Source of the DNA: Eutrigla gurnardus
Lineage: Eukaryota; Chordata; Actinopteri; Perciformes; Triglidae
Assembly: GCA_963514095.1 (NCBI GenBank)
Contig: OY741285.1
Span: forward strand, 9,611,116 to 9,675,115
Direction: 5' to 3'
Length of the DNA: 64,000 bases
In this document: positions 37,401-49,350 of the stretch, in pieces
Numbering within the stretch: position 1 is the stretch's first letter
Layout of the letters: each line of letters opens with the position of its first letter
Program-made: the position numbers and the translations under genes
Notes under the pieces: generated by a model
What the model was told of the DNA's origin: nothing
Databases searched by the model: none
What the model saw: only the letters and a program-made list of their open reading frames with translations

Positions 37401-38296
37401 CCACAAGAGGCCATTGTGCCTCACTGAATAGTCATTTGTGGCCCCATCATCTGTCGTGCATCTACATAAGCCGCTCCATATCTCCCTGCTGCCGTCTATC
37501 CTCATAAAAAAAGAGAAATAAAACTTGATCCTCCTGTATCTGCAGCCGGGGCTTTTCCTCTGCAGAGCGATAGTGTGACACGCTGGCTGTCCTGTTGGCA
37601 TTCCTGTCCCCCCAGAGATCATTCCTTTACTACACACTCACTTTTCCTTCATCACTCCCGCGCCTTGCTTAACTAGGTTTTATTATCAAGGCCTGGTGTC
37701 CCTGCTATCATGTGCCGCTCTGCAGAACTTGAGATAAACGTGCGAATGTTGGTGACATGATCTGCACGAAGTTCTTGTTTCTGGTTCGAGCTTTGAACTC
37801 CACGTGTCAAAGTGCCGACATGTCTGACTCACGTTCTCTATGTAAAAATGCCAGCTAATACTAAATGATTCCTCTACTATCTCCCTTCAGACTAGTTCAC
37901 TCTCTCTCGCTCCCTTTCTCAGCAGAAACCAGTTGAGCCATCACTCAATGTGCCCCTGCTCCCTCCCCCTCCCCTCTCCTCCCCTCTGGATGATCTCCTG
38001 TCTCACTCTCTCACCTTCTCCCTTCGTCTTATTCCACTGACCATGCATGTTCCAAAAACAGATCTCATTTTCATCCACAGTGTGACCCCCCCCCACCATC
38101 CTCCAGCCCCTTACCCGCCACACTCCCGTACTACCTCCTTTCTAAATCCTATCCAAGTCCACCATCTCACCTCCCCATTGCTTCACCTCGAGCCCCACCC
38201 GTGAACCCCCACCCCACCCACCCACCATGCCCTCCGATGCTGGAATTTGGGGGCGTGTGCCGGCGGGGTATCCACCAATCCTGAGCCCCTTGGTGG
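31454..38296. other. Gene-free stretch upstream of atp2a1
   Basis: About 6.8 kb with no open frame that looks coding on either strand. It holds AT-rich sequence, a probable dispersed repeat at about 34060-34320, a GC-richer part at about 35500-35900, and a pyrimidine-rich tract at about 37950-38220. By position, muscle control elements for atp2a1 may lie here, but I could not assign specific sites. Confidence 0.5.
34060..34320. repeat. Probable dispersed transposon-derived repeat
   Basis: Phrases such as AAGTACTTGAGAAGAAGTAC, TACTTGAGTATTAAAGTA and TAACTGAGTAAACGTAT resemble the AAGTAC/TACTT-rich ends of short repeats common in teleosts. It looks degenerate, and its ends are uncertain. Confidence 0.4.
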
Positions 38297-38303
38297 TATA
38301 AAA
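38297..38303 (+). promoter_or_regulatory. TATA box of atp2a1
   Basis: TATAAAA about 174 nt upstream of the atp2a1 ATG at 38477, a good distance for a core promoter with a 5' UTR of roughly 150 nt in the first exon. An abundant muscle protein often has a TATA promoter. Confidence 0.65.
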
Positions 38304-38476
38304 CCCTGAACATGTATGAGGTTATTCGCTCTTTCTGTCAGTCCAGTACTCCTGAATTGGAGGGTGCCACACTTCTGGTGAGGGTGGTGGAACAAGGGTA
38401 AAGCCTGCAGAGAACTACCAAGAAGTAAAAGAGCGCGGATAGACACGGTTAGAAGGGAAATTCTTTGTCTATCAGG

Positions 38477-41400
38477 ATGGAGATGGCACACATGAAGGGG
38501 CCGGCTGAATGCCTGGCTCACTTCGGGGTGAACGAGAACTCCGGTCTCACTCCCGACCAGTTCAAGAAGAACCTGGACAAGTACGGCTTCAATGGTGAGA
38601 GAGCGGGCATCAGGGATGGGGTGGGAGGCCTTCTGAAAGAGGAAGGACTTACAAAGTCACTGTTTGGCATCTAGGCCACATAGGGGAACTTCTCACTTCA
38701 CAGTGGAAGAAAAGTCTGCATTCAAAAGTGCTTTTGCTAGGCTAGCTTGTGGAGGTGTTAAGAGGTCCTCGTTGAGTCGGGCTGGGCTGAGATTTTGCAT
38801 GTGATGCTTTTTTAGAGAGGAGTTGCAACAGCTGGTAGAAATGCAGAGACACTGAGAAGCAGAGACTTTGAAGGCTTTGAAGGGCTATTTAAAGATAGGC
38901 AAAGAAGATAGCTGGAGAGCGAGAGAGACAGGTGATGGCTCAAGAAGCTTCCTGGGTGATATATGGGGCGGGCGTTAACAGGAGAGATGGATAATTTTAG
39001 GCTGGGCAGAAGGGGGTGGTCCTTAGATGGCTTACGTCTATATGATCCATAATATGATTGATAATCAATGATCAGTGGAATGGCAAGTTCCAGCAAAAGC
39101 TCTATTATATGGTGAATCTGAAAGCATTATTTTTTCACCGTGATGTTTCTGTTGCCTTGGAACATGAGATGCTATTAAATGTAATGTTTTATTTTGTTTC
39201 AAAATGAAGGAATTTATAAAGTGAACAGTGAGAAACTCATTGGGCCTAGGTCAGAAGCTGATCACATATAAATAACAGTACAATGGCTTTTTGATTTAAG
39301 GCACCTGTTCAGTGTTTAAAGCCAAGAAGGAGTTTTCAAGTGGAAGTTAGAGAAACCAAACACCTTGAGGTTATATTTGACATCTTACACCAAGAAGTGT
39401 AACTTCCCAAAAGTTTGTGGACAATGTTTCTTGATGAAAGCCATGTTTCTTTTCTGAATATTAATCATTTCAATTAACCATCCATTTTCCTGTCTTTCTG
39501 TTTCTCTTCCTTCACCTTTGTGTCCATCTCCAGAGCTGCCAGCTGAGGAGGGTAAGTGTTCAGAACTTCCAGACACCCGATTTGACCCAGATGGGAAGAT
39601 TAATACTCTCAAAAGAGTTGTAATAATAATACAAGCAGGCAGAGATTTGATGTTTGATGACCACACGCTAATGGCATTGTGCTAGGAATATACATTATAC
39701 ATTTTGACCATCATATTTAGCAACAAAGATCTGAAAACTGAATTTCCCCGAGAGGGATTAATAAAGTAAACATTCCTTCTTCTTCTTCTAAATCCATACT
39801 TTACATACTGTAAATACTTGCATTTTTCATTTTTAAAAATGTTGTTTTTGTGATAATTAGCCCTTGATTTATATATATTTTTTGTCTCACCCAGGTAAGA
39901 GCATCTGGGAGCTGATCAGTGAGCAGTTTGAGGACTTGCTCGTCAGGATCCTGCTGCTGGCTGCCTGCATCTCTTTTGTAAGTAAACAAGTGAAAGTGTT
40001 TTATTTTATCCAAGTCAGTAATTCTAAACTCTGTCACGTTCAGTTTAAACCCGATGTAACAGCAGTAGGATTTGTAGTAGACATAATAGTAGCAACAAAT
40101 TCCACGAGTCACTGACACCACGTGGGACGAGACACTTGACTTTTATCTCCAAAATAACAGGTGCATATTTTTACAGTTCGCATTAACAAGAATCAACTCC
40201 TCAGAATGTGTTTTCTCACATTAACATTTTTGGCACAATAATCTCTTTAAAACCCATCACACTAACTTCCAGAAAACAAACATGCTGCACTTTCTCTCTG
40301 GTCACTTTGTCCAGATAACTTATTATCCCCCTCCACCCCTCCATGTATTTTTGAGGACGACAACTTGAGAGGAGGGAGACGGATTGCAAGGGCTTGTAGG
40401 AGGTGTATTAATTCCTTTGCCCAGCTTTCACCCCTTCAGGCAGCTGTCATGATGGCCTTAGAAGGCAAATATTGAGGAGCCAGTGAGAGATGGGGGTCAG
40501 GAAAGTATAGGGGGGTTGAGGGGTATGGGTTTATTTTAAGAAAGCCCCAAGCTGAGGAGAGAAACTGAATCCTTCGGGAAAGGTCAGGCCTGAAGGAAGG
40601 AACGAAGGGCCTCCACCAAGAGAGGGTTGAAGTCAGAAGGAGCAAGGAGTTATGGGACATTGAGATCCAATAAATAACAAATATGTAATCAAATTATGAC
40701 AAATACTTTATCAAAATAGAAGGCGTAAACCCTGGAAGAGGATAAGGAACTGATTCAAATAGTCAAATAAAATGACCCTTTTCAAATCATTGTTATTGTG
40801 TGCTACTGTATATGATATGTGATCAAGTTTATAAAGCTGAATCTTTTCATTCAGCCACAACATTCAAACACTGTTAATGTCCATTAAATACTAAGGTTTG
40901 GACACGTTTGCATGCTGTTTGTCAGGGGCAGTGTGGCCCACTGTCACGTCACACTAACACTGATTTGCTCTTTCCCCTCTGACCTCAGGTGCTGGCCTGG
41001 TTCGAGGAAGGCGAAGAGACTGTCACTGCCTTTGTGGAACCCTTCGTCATCCTTCTTATCCTCATCGCTAATGCCGTTGTCGGTGTGTGGCAGGTCAGTG
41101 ACGAGGCACAGCGTGTTGAGCAACGCGACATATCCATATCCAGAAAATGCACAGGCTCCAGTTACTGTCATGTTTTCTCCCCAGACGCGGTTGCTCAACT
41201 GGAAATAGTTGGTGTGTGCTCTAAAGTAGCTGTTACGACATAGAGTAAACGATATTGTTCACTCTAACTTGAAATGAAGAAGATGATATGATGCAATTGT
41301 CAGACAGGTGATGGATGATTTGCAGCGTGCAAGTCTTGCTTCGTTCCCTGTTTTTCTCTTCAAACTGAATGGATTTCAGTTACCTGCTGTTTTTATCTCT

Positions 41401-44400
41401 GAAGCCAAAACGTGCTTTTCTCGTTGCCGACTCCCTCGGTTATATTATGTATACAAACAGAGATCCATGCATCACCGTCCACATGATAATTTGTATTTAT
41501 ACGGAGAAGAAAAGACAAGAAGATAGATGGTAACTTAAAATAAAATGGGTGTGTAACTGCTGTGTGTAATGACATTGCGATCATGAGTATGGATTACATT
41601 CAATGATCAAAAGGCCTGTTGACATCAGTTTATTGATAAAACTTAGAGTATGTCTCCAAATGTGTGAATATGTATTTCTGTTTTTATTTTCAGCTGAGTG
41701 TTCCTTTAGTTATGTTGCCTTTTGAAATAACCGTTTGTGTCTTTTTGTCTCTGTGTGTGTGCCACAGGAGCGTAACGCTGAAGATGCCATCGAGGCTCTC
41801 AAGGAGTACGAGCCTGAGATGGGCAAGGTTTACCGTTCTGACAGAAAGAGTGTGCAGATGATCAAGGCCAGAGAAATTGTCCCCGGAGACATTGTGGAGG
41901 TGTCTGGTAAGGAAAATGTTCATCATTAAACGACATTTAAAGCAACATTTAAAACCCAATCCGGCAGCCTGATCCGTAAACATCCATGTCAGGGGAACAG
42001 GACACTATTAGTCACGGTCTGTTATGTCAAATAGTCTTCACTTTCCAATAACAATGTAAATATGAAAGGATCGATCGAGTGAGTTGCATATATTTCTGTT
42101 GAGGGAAAGGAAGACGGACACAAATTCAGGTTATATATGTCTGGAAAAGCCTTGTGTCTTTTTAAGGCAACGTGAGTAGCATCGCTGTGAAAACATGCTG
42201 ACCGAAGGAAAGCAGAATCATGAGTATAAATACCCTCACTGGCACCTGCCGCACCTCATTCCCCTCGCTGCCACTGCCCACTTCTGTTCATTTGTCAGTG
42301 TACACCTGTTGCCTCTGTAACTGGTGGACCCCACCCCCTGCCACGTGTGGTTCATTCTTATTGGGCCATGTATCAGATAGATTCTATCACATTATAAAAA
42401 TCCATAAATTAGATATATAAATATTTGGCTCTAAATTTAGAAAAACATCCAGCATAATGTTGTATTTTTCAGCTGCAGATTTCATTACGGGTGACAGAAA
42501 TTGTTCATAAATAAGAAAAATATTGATGCGTTGTATGACGATTTAATAGAAATAACAATTCATTTCAATGATCACAATTGAATGATAATGATGACTACTG
42601 TGTGATCCCCAACAGTTGGTGACAAAGTCCCCGCTGACATCAGGATTGTTTCCATCAAGTCCACCACCCTGCGTGTTGACCAGTCCATCCTTACTGGTAA
42701 CTTTTCATGAGACCTTAAATCTGCCACAACATGATTTTATCTGCCCTGACTCCATGAGCAGTTATGAATAAATGATTGTTTTTCTCTGTCAGGTGAGTCC
42801 GTCAGTGTGATCAAGCACACTGATGCTGTTCCTGACCCAAGAGCTGTCAACCAGGACAAGAAGAACATGCTTTTCTCTGTAAGTGCCCGTTCCAACATCA
42901 ATAGTTCATCTTCGCTGTGTTTCAAGCATTTTTTTTTGTTAATTAATGCCTTTTTTTTAAATTCCCCGAGCATTACCTGTTTATATTTTTGACCTTTCTC
43001 TGCATCTCTCCTCTGTAGGGCACTAACATCGCTGCCGGCAAGGCCATCGGCGTTGCTGTTGCCACCGGAGTCGCCACTGAGATCGGTAAGATCCGTGACC
43101 AGATGGTCGCCACTGAGCAGGAGAAGACTCCTCTGCAGGCCAAGCTGGACGAGTTCGGCGAGCAGCTGTCCAAGGTTATCTCCCTGATCTGTGTTGCTGT
43201 CTGGGCCATCAACATTGGCCACTTCAACGACCCCGTCCACGGTGGATCATGGATCCGCGGTGCTGTCTACTACTTCAAGATCGCCGTCGCTCTGGCTGTG
43301 GCTGCCATCCCCGAGGGTGAGGGAAGCGCGTGGTTCAAACCAGAAAGTCACAGTCAGACTTAGTGTGTGTATTCCTGCAAGCGCTTGTGTGTCACACTCA
43401 CAGTTTCCACTAATGTCTCTCAGGTCTGCCCGCCGTCATCACCACCTGCCTGGCCCTTGGAACCCGCCGTATGGCCAAGAAGAACGCCATTGTCAGAAGC
43501 TTGCCCTCTGTGGAGACCCTTGGCTGCACCTCCGTCATCTGCTCCGACAAGACCGGCACCCTCACTACCAACCAGATGTGTGTGACCAAGGTGGGTGTCA
43601 CATTTTTCTCGGTCAAAAAGGAAAATTGCGCTGTCGACAATTTTGTCTACAAAACTACGGAACACAATTAAAACGTTCTTTGTCTCCTCCGCCGCAGATG
43701 TTCATCATCAAGAGCGCCGAAGGCGACCATGTTAGCCTTGATGCCTTTGATATCTCTGGCTCCAAGTACACACCCGAGGGCGAGGTGTAAGTTGTCTTTT
43801 TGGGTTATGTCGTTTTCAAATCCAGTGTCTGGCATAGATGGACCATCTCTCATTGATTTGTAATTCTCTCATTCCAGTTCCCAGGGAGGTGCCAAGATCA
43901 ACTGCAGCGGATACGATGGCCTTGTTGAGCTGTCTACCATCTGCGCCCTGTGCAACGACTCCTCCCTGGACTACAACGAGGTAAAGTCATAATCATGCAG
44001 TGTGTTTGGGTACACCGAAACGTCACGACCTTCCACAGTTCAACCAATTGTCTCCATCTCCGTCCTATTTTCACCAGTCCAAGAAGATCTATGAGAAGGT
44101 CGGTGAGGCTACTGAGACCGCCCTGTCCTGCCTGGTTGAGAAGATGAACGTGTTCAACAGCAACGTGAAGAACCTGTCCAGGATTGAGAGAGCCAATGCC
44201 TGCTGCACAGTAAGTTTCCCTCCTGCCATTAGCTACTATGTTGTGACACGTTGAGTGTAATGCAGCTAATAGTGAATGTTTGAAAACGATTAGCTAATTG
44301 GAGCCGTCCTTCTTGTTCCAAGCAAAAATCTAAATCCTTTAATCCTACAGGTGGTCAAGCAGCTCATGAAGAAGAACGTCACTCTGGAGTTCTCCCGTGA

Positions 44401-47400
44401 CAGGAAGTCCATGTCTGTGTACTGCACTCCCACCAAGGGCGATGGTGGTGCCAAGATGTTTGTGAAGGCAAGTTGCTTCTACTTTCTTTTTTCCTTTTCA
44501 CAGCTTTTGGTTAAGACACCTGCACTTGACGGTGCAGCATTCAACATAAAATAATCCTCCCGTTTTCTTCCCAGGGTGCCCCTGAGGGAGTTATCGACAG
44601 GTGCGCATATGTGCGTGTTGGCACCACCCGCGTGCCCCTGACCAATGTCATCAAGGACAAGATCTTGGCTGTTATCAAAGACTGGGGTTGCGGTCGTGAC
44701 ACCCTGCGTTGCCTGGCCCTCGCCACCCGTGACACCCCACTGAGGATGGATGAGATGAAACTCGAGGACTCAACCAAGTTCGCCGATTACGAGGTGAGAG
44801 CACACGCCTTGATATTGAGATGTGTGGATGCAACTGTGGCTACATATAAAAAAAAAAAACCTGAATGACAACCATTCGCACTTCTCTCCTCAGACTGACC
44901 TGACCTTTGTTGGCTGCGTGGGTATGCTGGATCCCCCCCGTAAGGAGGTCTGTGGCTCCATTGAGCTGTGCAGAGCTGCTGGAATCCGTGTCATCATGAT
45001 CACCGGTTAGTAGTGTGGGTTGGATGAAATATCAATACATATTATGTACTTTACGTAGTAAGAATTGGTATTTTGAGTTTGCTGTTAGTGGGAAATCCAT
45101 TATCTTAATCTAAACATAAGTGTAGTGCCCTATACATGTTATATAAAGTTGTTATTATGGGTAGTGTATTTCTTAAAACATTCATTCTACCCATTTGTAT
45201 CTAAATTATACATATTTGACATATCTACTGCTTTATTTTTTTTAATATATCCATTACGCCATGTTTTACACCTGAGAAACTGTAATGTCGTCGACTCTCC
45301 AGCAAATTCTCCTGCTCTATATTTCAGGTGACAACAAGGGAACCGCTATCGCCATCTGCCGTCGTATTGGCATCTTCTCTGAGGATGAGGATGTTGAAGG
45401 CAAGGCCTACACCGGACGCGAGTTTGACGACCTGCCCCTCCATGAACAGGCCGAGGCTGTGCGTAGGGCTCATTGCTTTGCCCGTGTGGAGCCATCCCAC
45501 AAGTCCAAGATTGTTGAGTTCCTGCAGGGTTGTGATGACATTACTGCTATGGTAAGAGGCCAGCAGCGTGAAATACAACGGCATCGTCTATGTTAATTTG
45601 TCCGTACAATTGTGTGGTTTGAGAAGTCTAATTGATGCCTCCTCTCCTCCGACCCCAGACTGGTGATGGTGTGAACGATGCCCCTGCCCTGAAGAAGGCC
45701 GAGATCGGCATCGCCATGGGCTCTGGCACTGCCGTTGCCAAGTCTGCCTCTGAAATGGTCCTGGCTGACGACAACTTCTCTTCCATTGTGGCTGCTGTTG
45801 AGGAGGGCAGAGCTATCTACAACAACATGAAGCAGTTCATCCGCTACCTCATCTCCTCCAACGTTGGTGAGGTCGTCTGGTGAGTGGTGTAAATCACATG
45901 CACTGTGACGCACACCTGAACGTCACATTTCAGCAATCTTTCTCTCTGCCTCTTGCAAACTTCGGCCTGTTCTATAAACTCCTTTTTTTCACTCTCTCAG
46001 TATCTTCCTGACTGCTGCTCTGGGTCTCCCCGAGGCTCTGATCCCTGTCCAGCTGCTGTGGGTCAACCTGGTTACTGATGGTCTGCCCGCCACCGCTCTG
46101 GGCTTCAACCCCCCAGATCTGGACATCATGGGCAAGCCCCCACGTTCCCCCAAGGAGCCCCTGATCTCTGGCTGGCTGTTCTTCAGATACATGGCTATCG
46201 GTGGTAAGTAGGACTTTTGACATTGTGTTTAGGATTTGGTTGGAATGCAGGGAAGGCCCTTATCTACACTGACACTGTTACGTTTCCCCTGACAGGATAC
46301 GTCGGTGCTGCCACTGTTGGTGGTGCTGCCTACTGGTTCCTCTATGATGTAGAGGGCCCCGGTGTCACCTACTACCAGCTGGTAAGCAATTGTCCCCTCT
46401 TATATGTTGTCTCTCACATGCGCTCACATGCAGACACGTAATAACTTCACCTCTTCTCTGTACAGTCCCACTTCATGCAGTGCCACGACGAAAACGAGGA
46501 CTTCACCAACGTCGACTGTGAGATCTTTGAGGCCTGCGCTCCCATGACCATGGCCCTGTCCGTGCTGGTCACCATTGAGATGGCCAACGCTCTCAACAGG
46601 TAAGACTTCACATGTGATAGTGATGCATTTGTGATCTAGAGGTTTCTTCGGGTAACATTTATTGTCATAATTCCTTTTTTCCCCCCTTCTTTATCAAGCT
46701 TGTCTGAGAACCAGTCTCTGATCCGCATGCCCCCATGGAGCAACTTCTGGCTGCTCTCCGCCATGAGCCTCTCCATGTCCCTTCACTTCATGATCATCTA
46801 TGTTGACCCTCTGCCCGTAAGTCCGACTGATGCATGTGTGATGTAAAGTTTTAGGAATTTCGTGAAAGTATTGTGATGTAGTGTTTGTCGTAGTTGCTCC
46901 TCACTTCCCAGTTGGCCAGCAGTTCAGACTCCCACTCTTTTGCCCCCCCCAGATGGTCTTCAAGTTGACCCATCTGAATGTCGATCAGTGGTTGATGGTC
47001 TTGAAGCTTTCCTTCCCAGTCATCCTCATTGATGAGGTGCTGAAGTTCGTGGCCCGCAACTACATTGAATGTAAGTAACCTCCCAATTTTCACTCTACAC
47101 ATCTTGATATACCTTATTTCCTAATTAAACAGTTCTGATCTCTTTTTAAAGCTTGAATATGATTTCAATTTATTAACACTGTCATTTAATAATAATTAAT
47201 CAATTATTATGCTATTTATTTATTGATGTTTTAACTACGTGTAATCCTTCATCATCCAGTCCTGTCATCTCATTTTATCACATCATCTCTTCATCTATCT
47301 ACGTATTCAACATTGGTTTGTCTGTTTTGATCTGTCTAATTCCATCACTCCCTCATCATTAACCCACTTAACCCTTGTTGATTTCCAGACTAAATAAATC

Positions 47401-48445
47401 CACCCACCACCATTAGCCTGTAACTATATCAAGGTATTCGACACCTCGAACCGCAACTAGTCATAAATGTGTATCTGTAGTCTGTGTGCATGTTGGTATA
47501 TTTTTTGTTTTGTGGTGTATGTTCCAGCTCTTATGCAAATCCGTCCTCAGCGTTGTGCCTACTTTATATTTTATCGCACTCTGGCTTCTCCAAATGAGTT
47601 AACGACATGATAGAAAATCATCTGTCAAAAATGTGCTCCTCTGAGCTTTGTGTTTAGTTAGAAGGTGAGCTGATCACTTCTGAGCTGCTGCTGCCGGTGT
47701 CAGCATCACAGCCTGCTTCTTGGGTTGCTTCTGTCTGTAATTAGGAGTGTGAGCGATACCTGTGCTGATGCCACTATTGTAGAAAAGCTTGATATTGTCC
47801 CTGTCCCACAAAAAGCCTTTGACGACACTGTATTTGAACCCTCCAAGGATTTATAAACCATCTGTAAACATAGGAAAACATTGTTTATGACACCACTATA
47901 ACATAGTTGTAAGAAGATCTTTTAGTGATATAAAAACAGATTTAACTCTTGACAGGATGCTGGAGTTTTAACTGTAATGTGATCTTTCTTAAGAAGTTAT
48001 AATTACTGTACATTAATTAACATATGAAATATCCTTAATTCTACGTATAAAACACTATAATATGTTATGAACAGTTAATCATATGTTTACATACGGATTA
48101 TGAATTATAAATGGAGGTGGGGTGTTGTGTGTCACCAAACTTTTTGTGAAATATGTTTTAATTGTGATCGTCACGCTGCTGCTATAACATAATGCATAAT
48201 GAGTTTAGCTTCACCAACTTAGTTTGCTTTCTGCTTTCATCAGAAAACAGGCGAGAAGTTGTGTTAGAATAGATCTGCTTTCTTAGCGAGAGTAGTTCTC
48301 TCTTTTTGCAGCTTTCTAACACGTAGACTTAGTCATGATCGTATGTTTGTCTGCAAATATCGTCAAAAAAAATCGTGCGTCTGAAAAAATGATTTCGCTC
48401 TCTGATTTATCTATTTTCTCTTTCCCAGGTACAGAAGCTAAGTAG
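38477..48445 (+). CDS. atp2a1: SERCA1, sarcoplasmic/endoplasmic reticulum calcium ATPase 1
   Basis: P-type ATPase that pumps cytosolic calcium back into the sarcoplasmic reticulum of fast muscle. Common exons: 38477-38594, 39534-39551, 39895-39977, 40989-41093, 41768-41906, 42616-42696, 42793-42878, 43019-43316, 43424-43590, 43698-43786, 43878-43980, 44078-44209, 44351-44467, 44575-44793, 44894-45005, 45328-45551, 45659-45879, 46001-46203, 46296-46381, 46466-46599, 46699-46816, 46953-47070. They encode 990 residues. Seen in order: actuator motif LTGES; PEGLPAV of helix M4; phosphorylation motif SDKTGTLT; nucleotide-site KGAPEG; hinge TGDGVNDAPA; and the calcium-ligand blocks SSNVGEVV, NLVTDGLPA and VTIEMANAL. 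Two downstream acceptors give alternative ends: NYIEY (about 991 aa) or NYIECTEAK (about 995 aa). Exon 2 is only 18 nt, and intron 13 has a GC donor. The start ATG matches the family N-terminus. Confidence 0.97.
44468..44574 (+). other. GC-AG intron 13 of atp2a1
   Basis: Exon 44351-44467 ends TTTGTGAAG and is followed by GCAAGT. Joining to the acceptor at 44574 restores the invariant MFVKGAPEG block of SERCA, so the GC donor is needed to keep a conserved active-site segment. Confidence 0.9.
47389..47433 (+). other. atp2a1: Stop-bearing cassette exon of atp2a1
   Basis: A 45-nt stretch bounded by the acceptor TTTCCAG and a donor-like AAGGTATTC. Spliced after 47070 it ends the protein at once (...NYIEY, TAA 47391-47393). 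If skipped, 47070 joins 48429 and the protein ends CTEAK at TAG 48443-48445. This mirrors the mammalian adult/neonatal SERCA1a/1b switch, where a short internal exon of about 42 nt carries the early stop. Unspliced readthrough would give NYIECK. Confidence 0.7.
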
Positions 48446-48705
48446 AGATGTAGAACCAGAGGATCTTAAAGGTTGGAGAGGAAGAGGAGGAGGAGAGAGA
48501 GATCAAAACCAAAGAGGGGAGCCATAGTGAGCCAACCAATAGACGAGAGAGGAGAAAACACATGAAAACTTACTGGAAAAAAAAAAACAATAAAACCTAA
48601 AATCTACATAAACATAGCCTCTGTATAAGGAAGGAGATTTGATTAAAAGGGAGAGAAGTATCCCTGTCGATAAAGTATTCAAATATTTAAGATTTTATTC
48701 TCAGA

Positions 48706-48711
48706 AATAAA
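48706..48711 (+). terminator. Proximal poly(A) signal of atp2a1
   Basis: AATAAA about 260 nt after the distal stop codon. A second AATAAA lies at 49066-49071, so alternative 3' ends are possible. A minus-strand AATAAA for the convergent sulfotransferase gene is at 49114-49119. Confidence 0.55.
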
Positions 48712-49350
48712 GTATGTATTAAAAGGTGTTTTTTTGTTTTTGTTAAACTTGGATATTCTCAGCTGTTGTGTTTTTGTGTCCTCTGTCCATTTTCATATGA
48801 TTGACTGTCCAGCTCATTACTTTTATTCTAGTCTTTGTTGCTCACGTCTCGTGCAGCCTCCCTTCTTTGGCTGGGCTTTGTACAGTGTGGTGTAGGGTTG
48901 CAAAATGACTTCATATGGGCAGAAAAACGACATGCCTACAGCTGCCAGCACTCTATAGGCGCCATGCAGTCAGCAGACTCTGTTGGAGGTCACATGACGT
49001 AAAATGGGCATGTCCACTTAGTCACAACACTTTTGGTCTTATATATTGTTTACGTGATAAGCTGCAATAAAGTGATGATTACAAACTCACGTACTTGTAT
49101 GTTGGAGTACATTTTTATTGATGCTTCAAACATACATTTGATGGTTTTCCTCTATATCGACACAATCGGGAGGCGCAGTGATACAGCGTTTAACATCAAA
49201 GCTCAAACTAATTTTTCTTTTATAGTTTTGGTATTTAGCTTGAGTATAATTTTCAGACAGTATCTCTGCCTTCTAAGTGCTGCATAGTGTCACTTCATCC
49301 ATCTTTGGTTTGCAGAAATGCATCAGTTTGGAAAACAAAACCCAAATCTG
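48712..49350. other. Tail-to-tail spacer between atp2a1 and the sulfotransferase
   Basis: Non-coding. It contains the distal plus-strand signal AATAAA (49066-49071) and the minus-strand signal (49114-49119), only 42 bp apart, so the two predicted 3' ends nearly meet or overlap. Confidence 0.5.

Noticed and set aside
38595..38674. Continuation of atp2a1 exon 1 as an open frame
   Set aside because: It is intron readthrough after a GTGAGA donor; the conserved ELPAEEG microexon follows at 39534.
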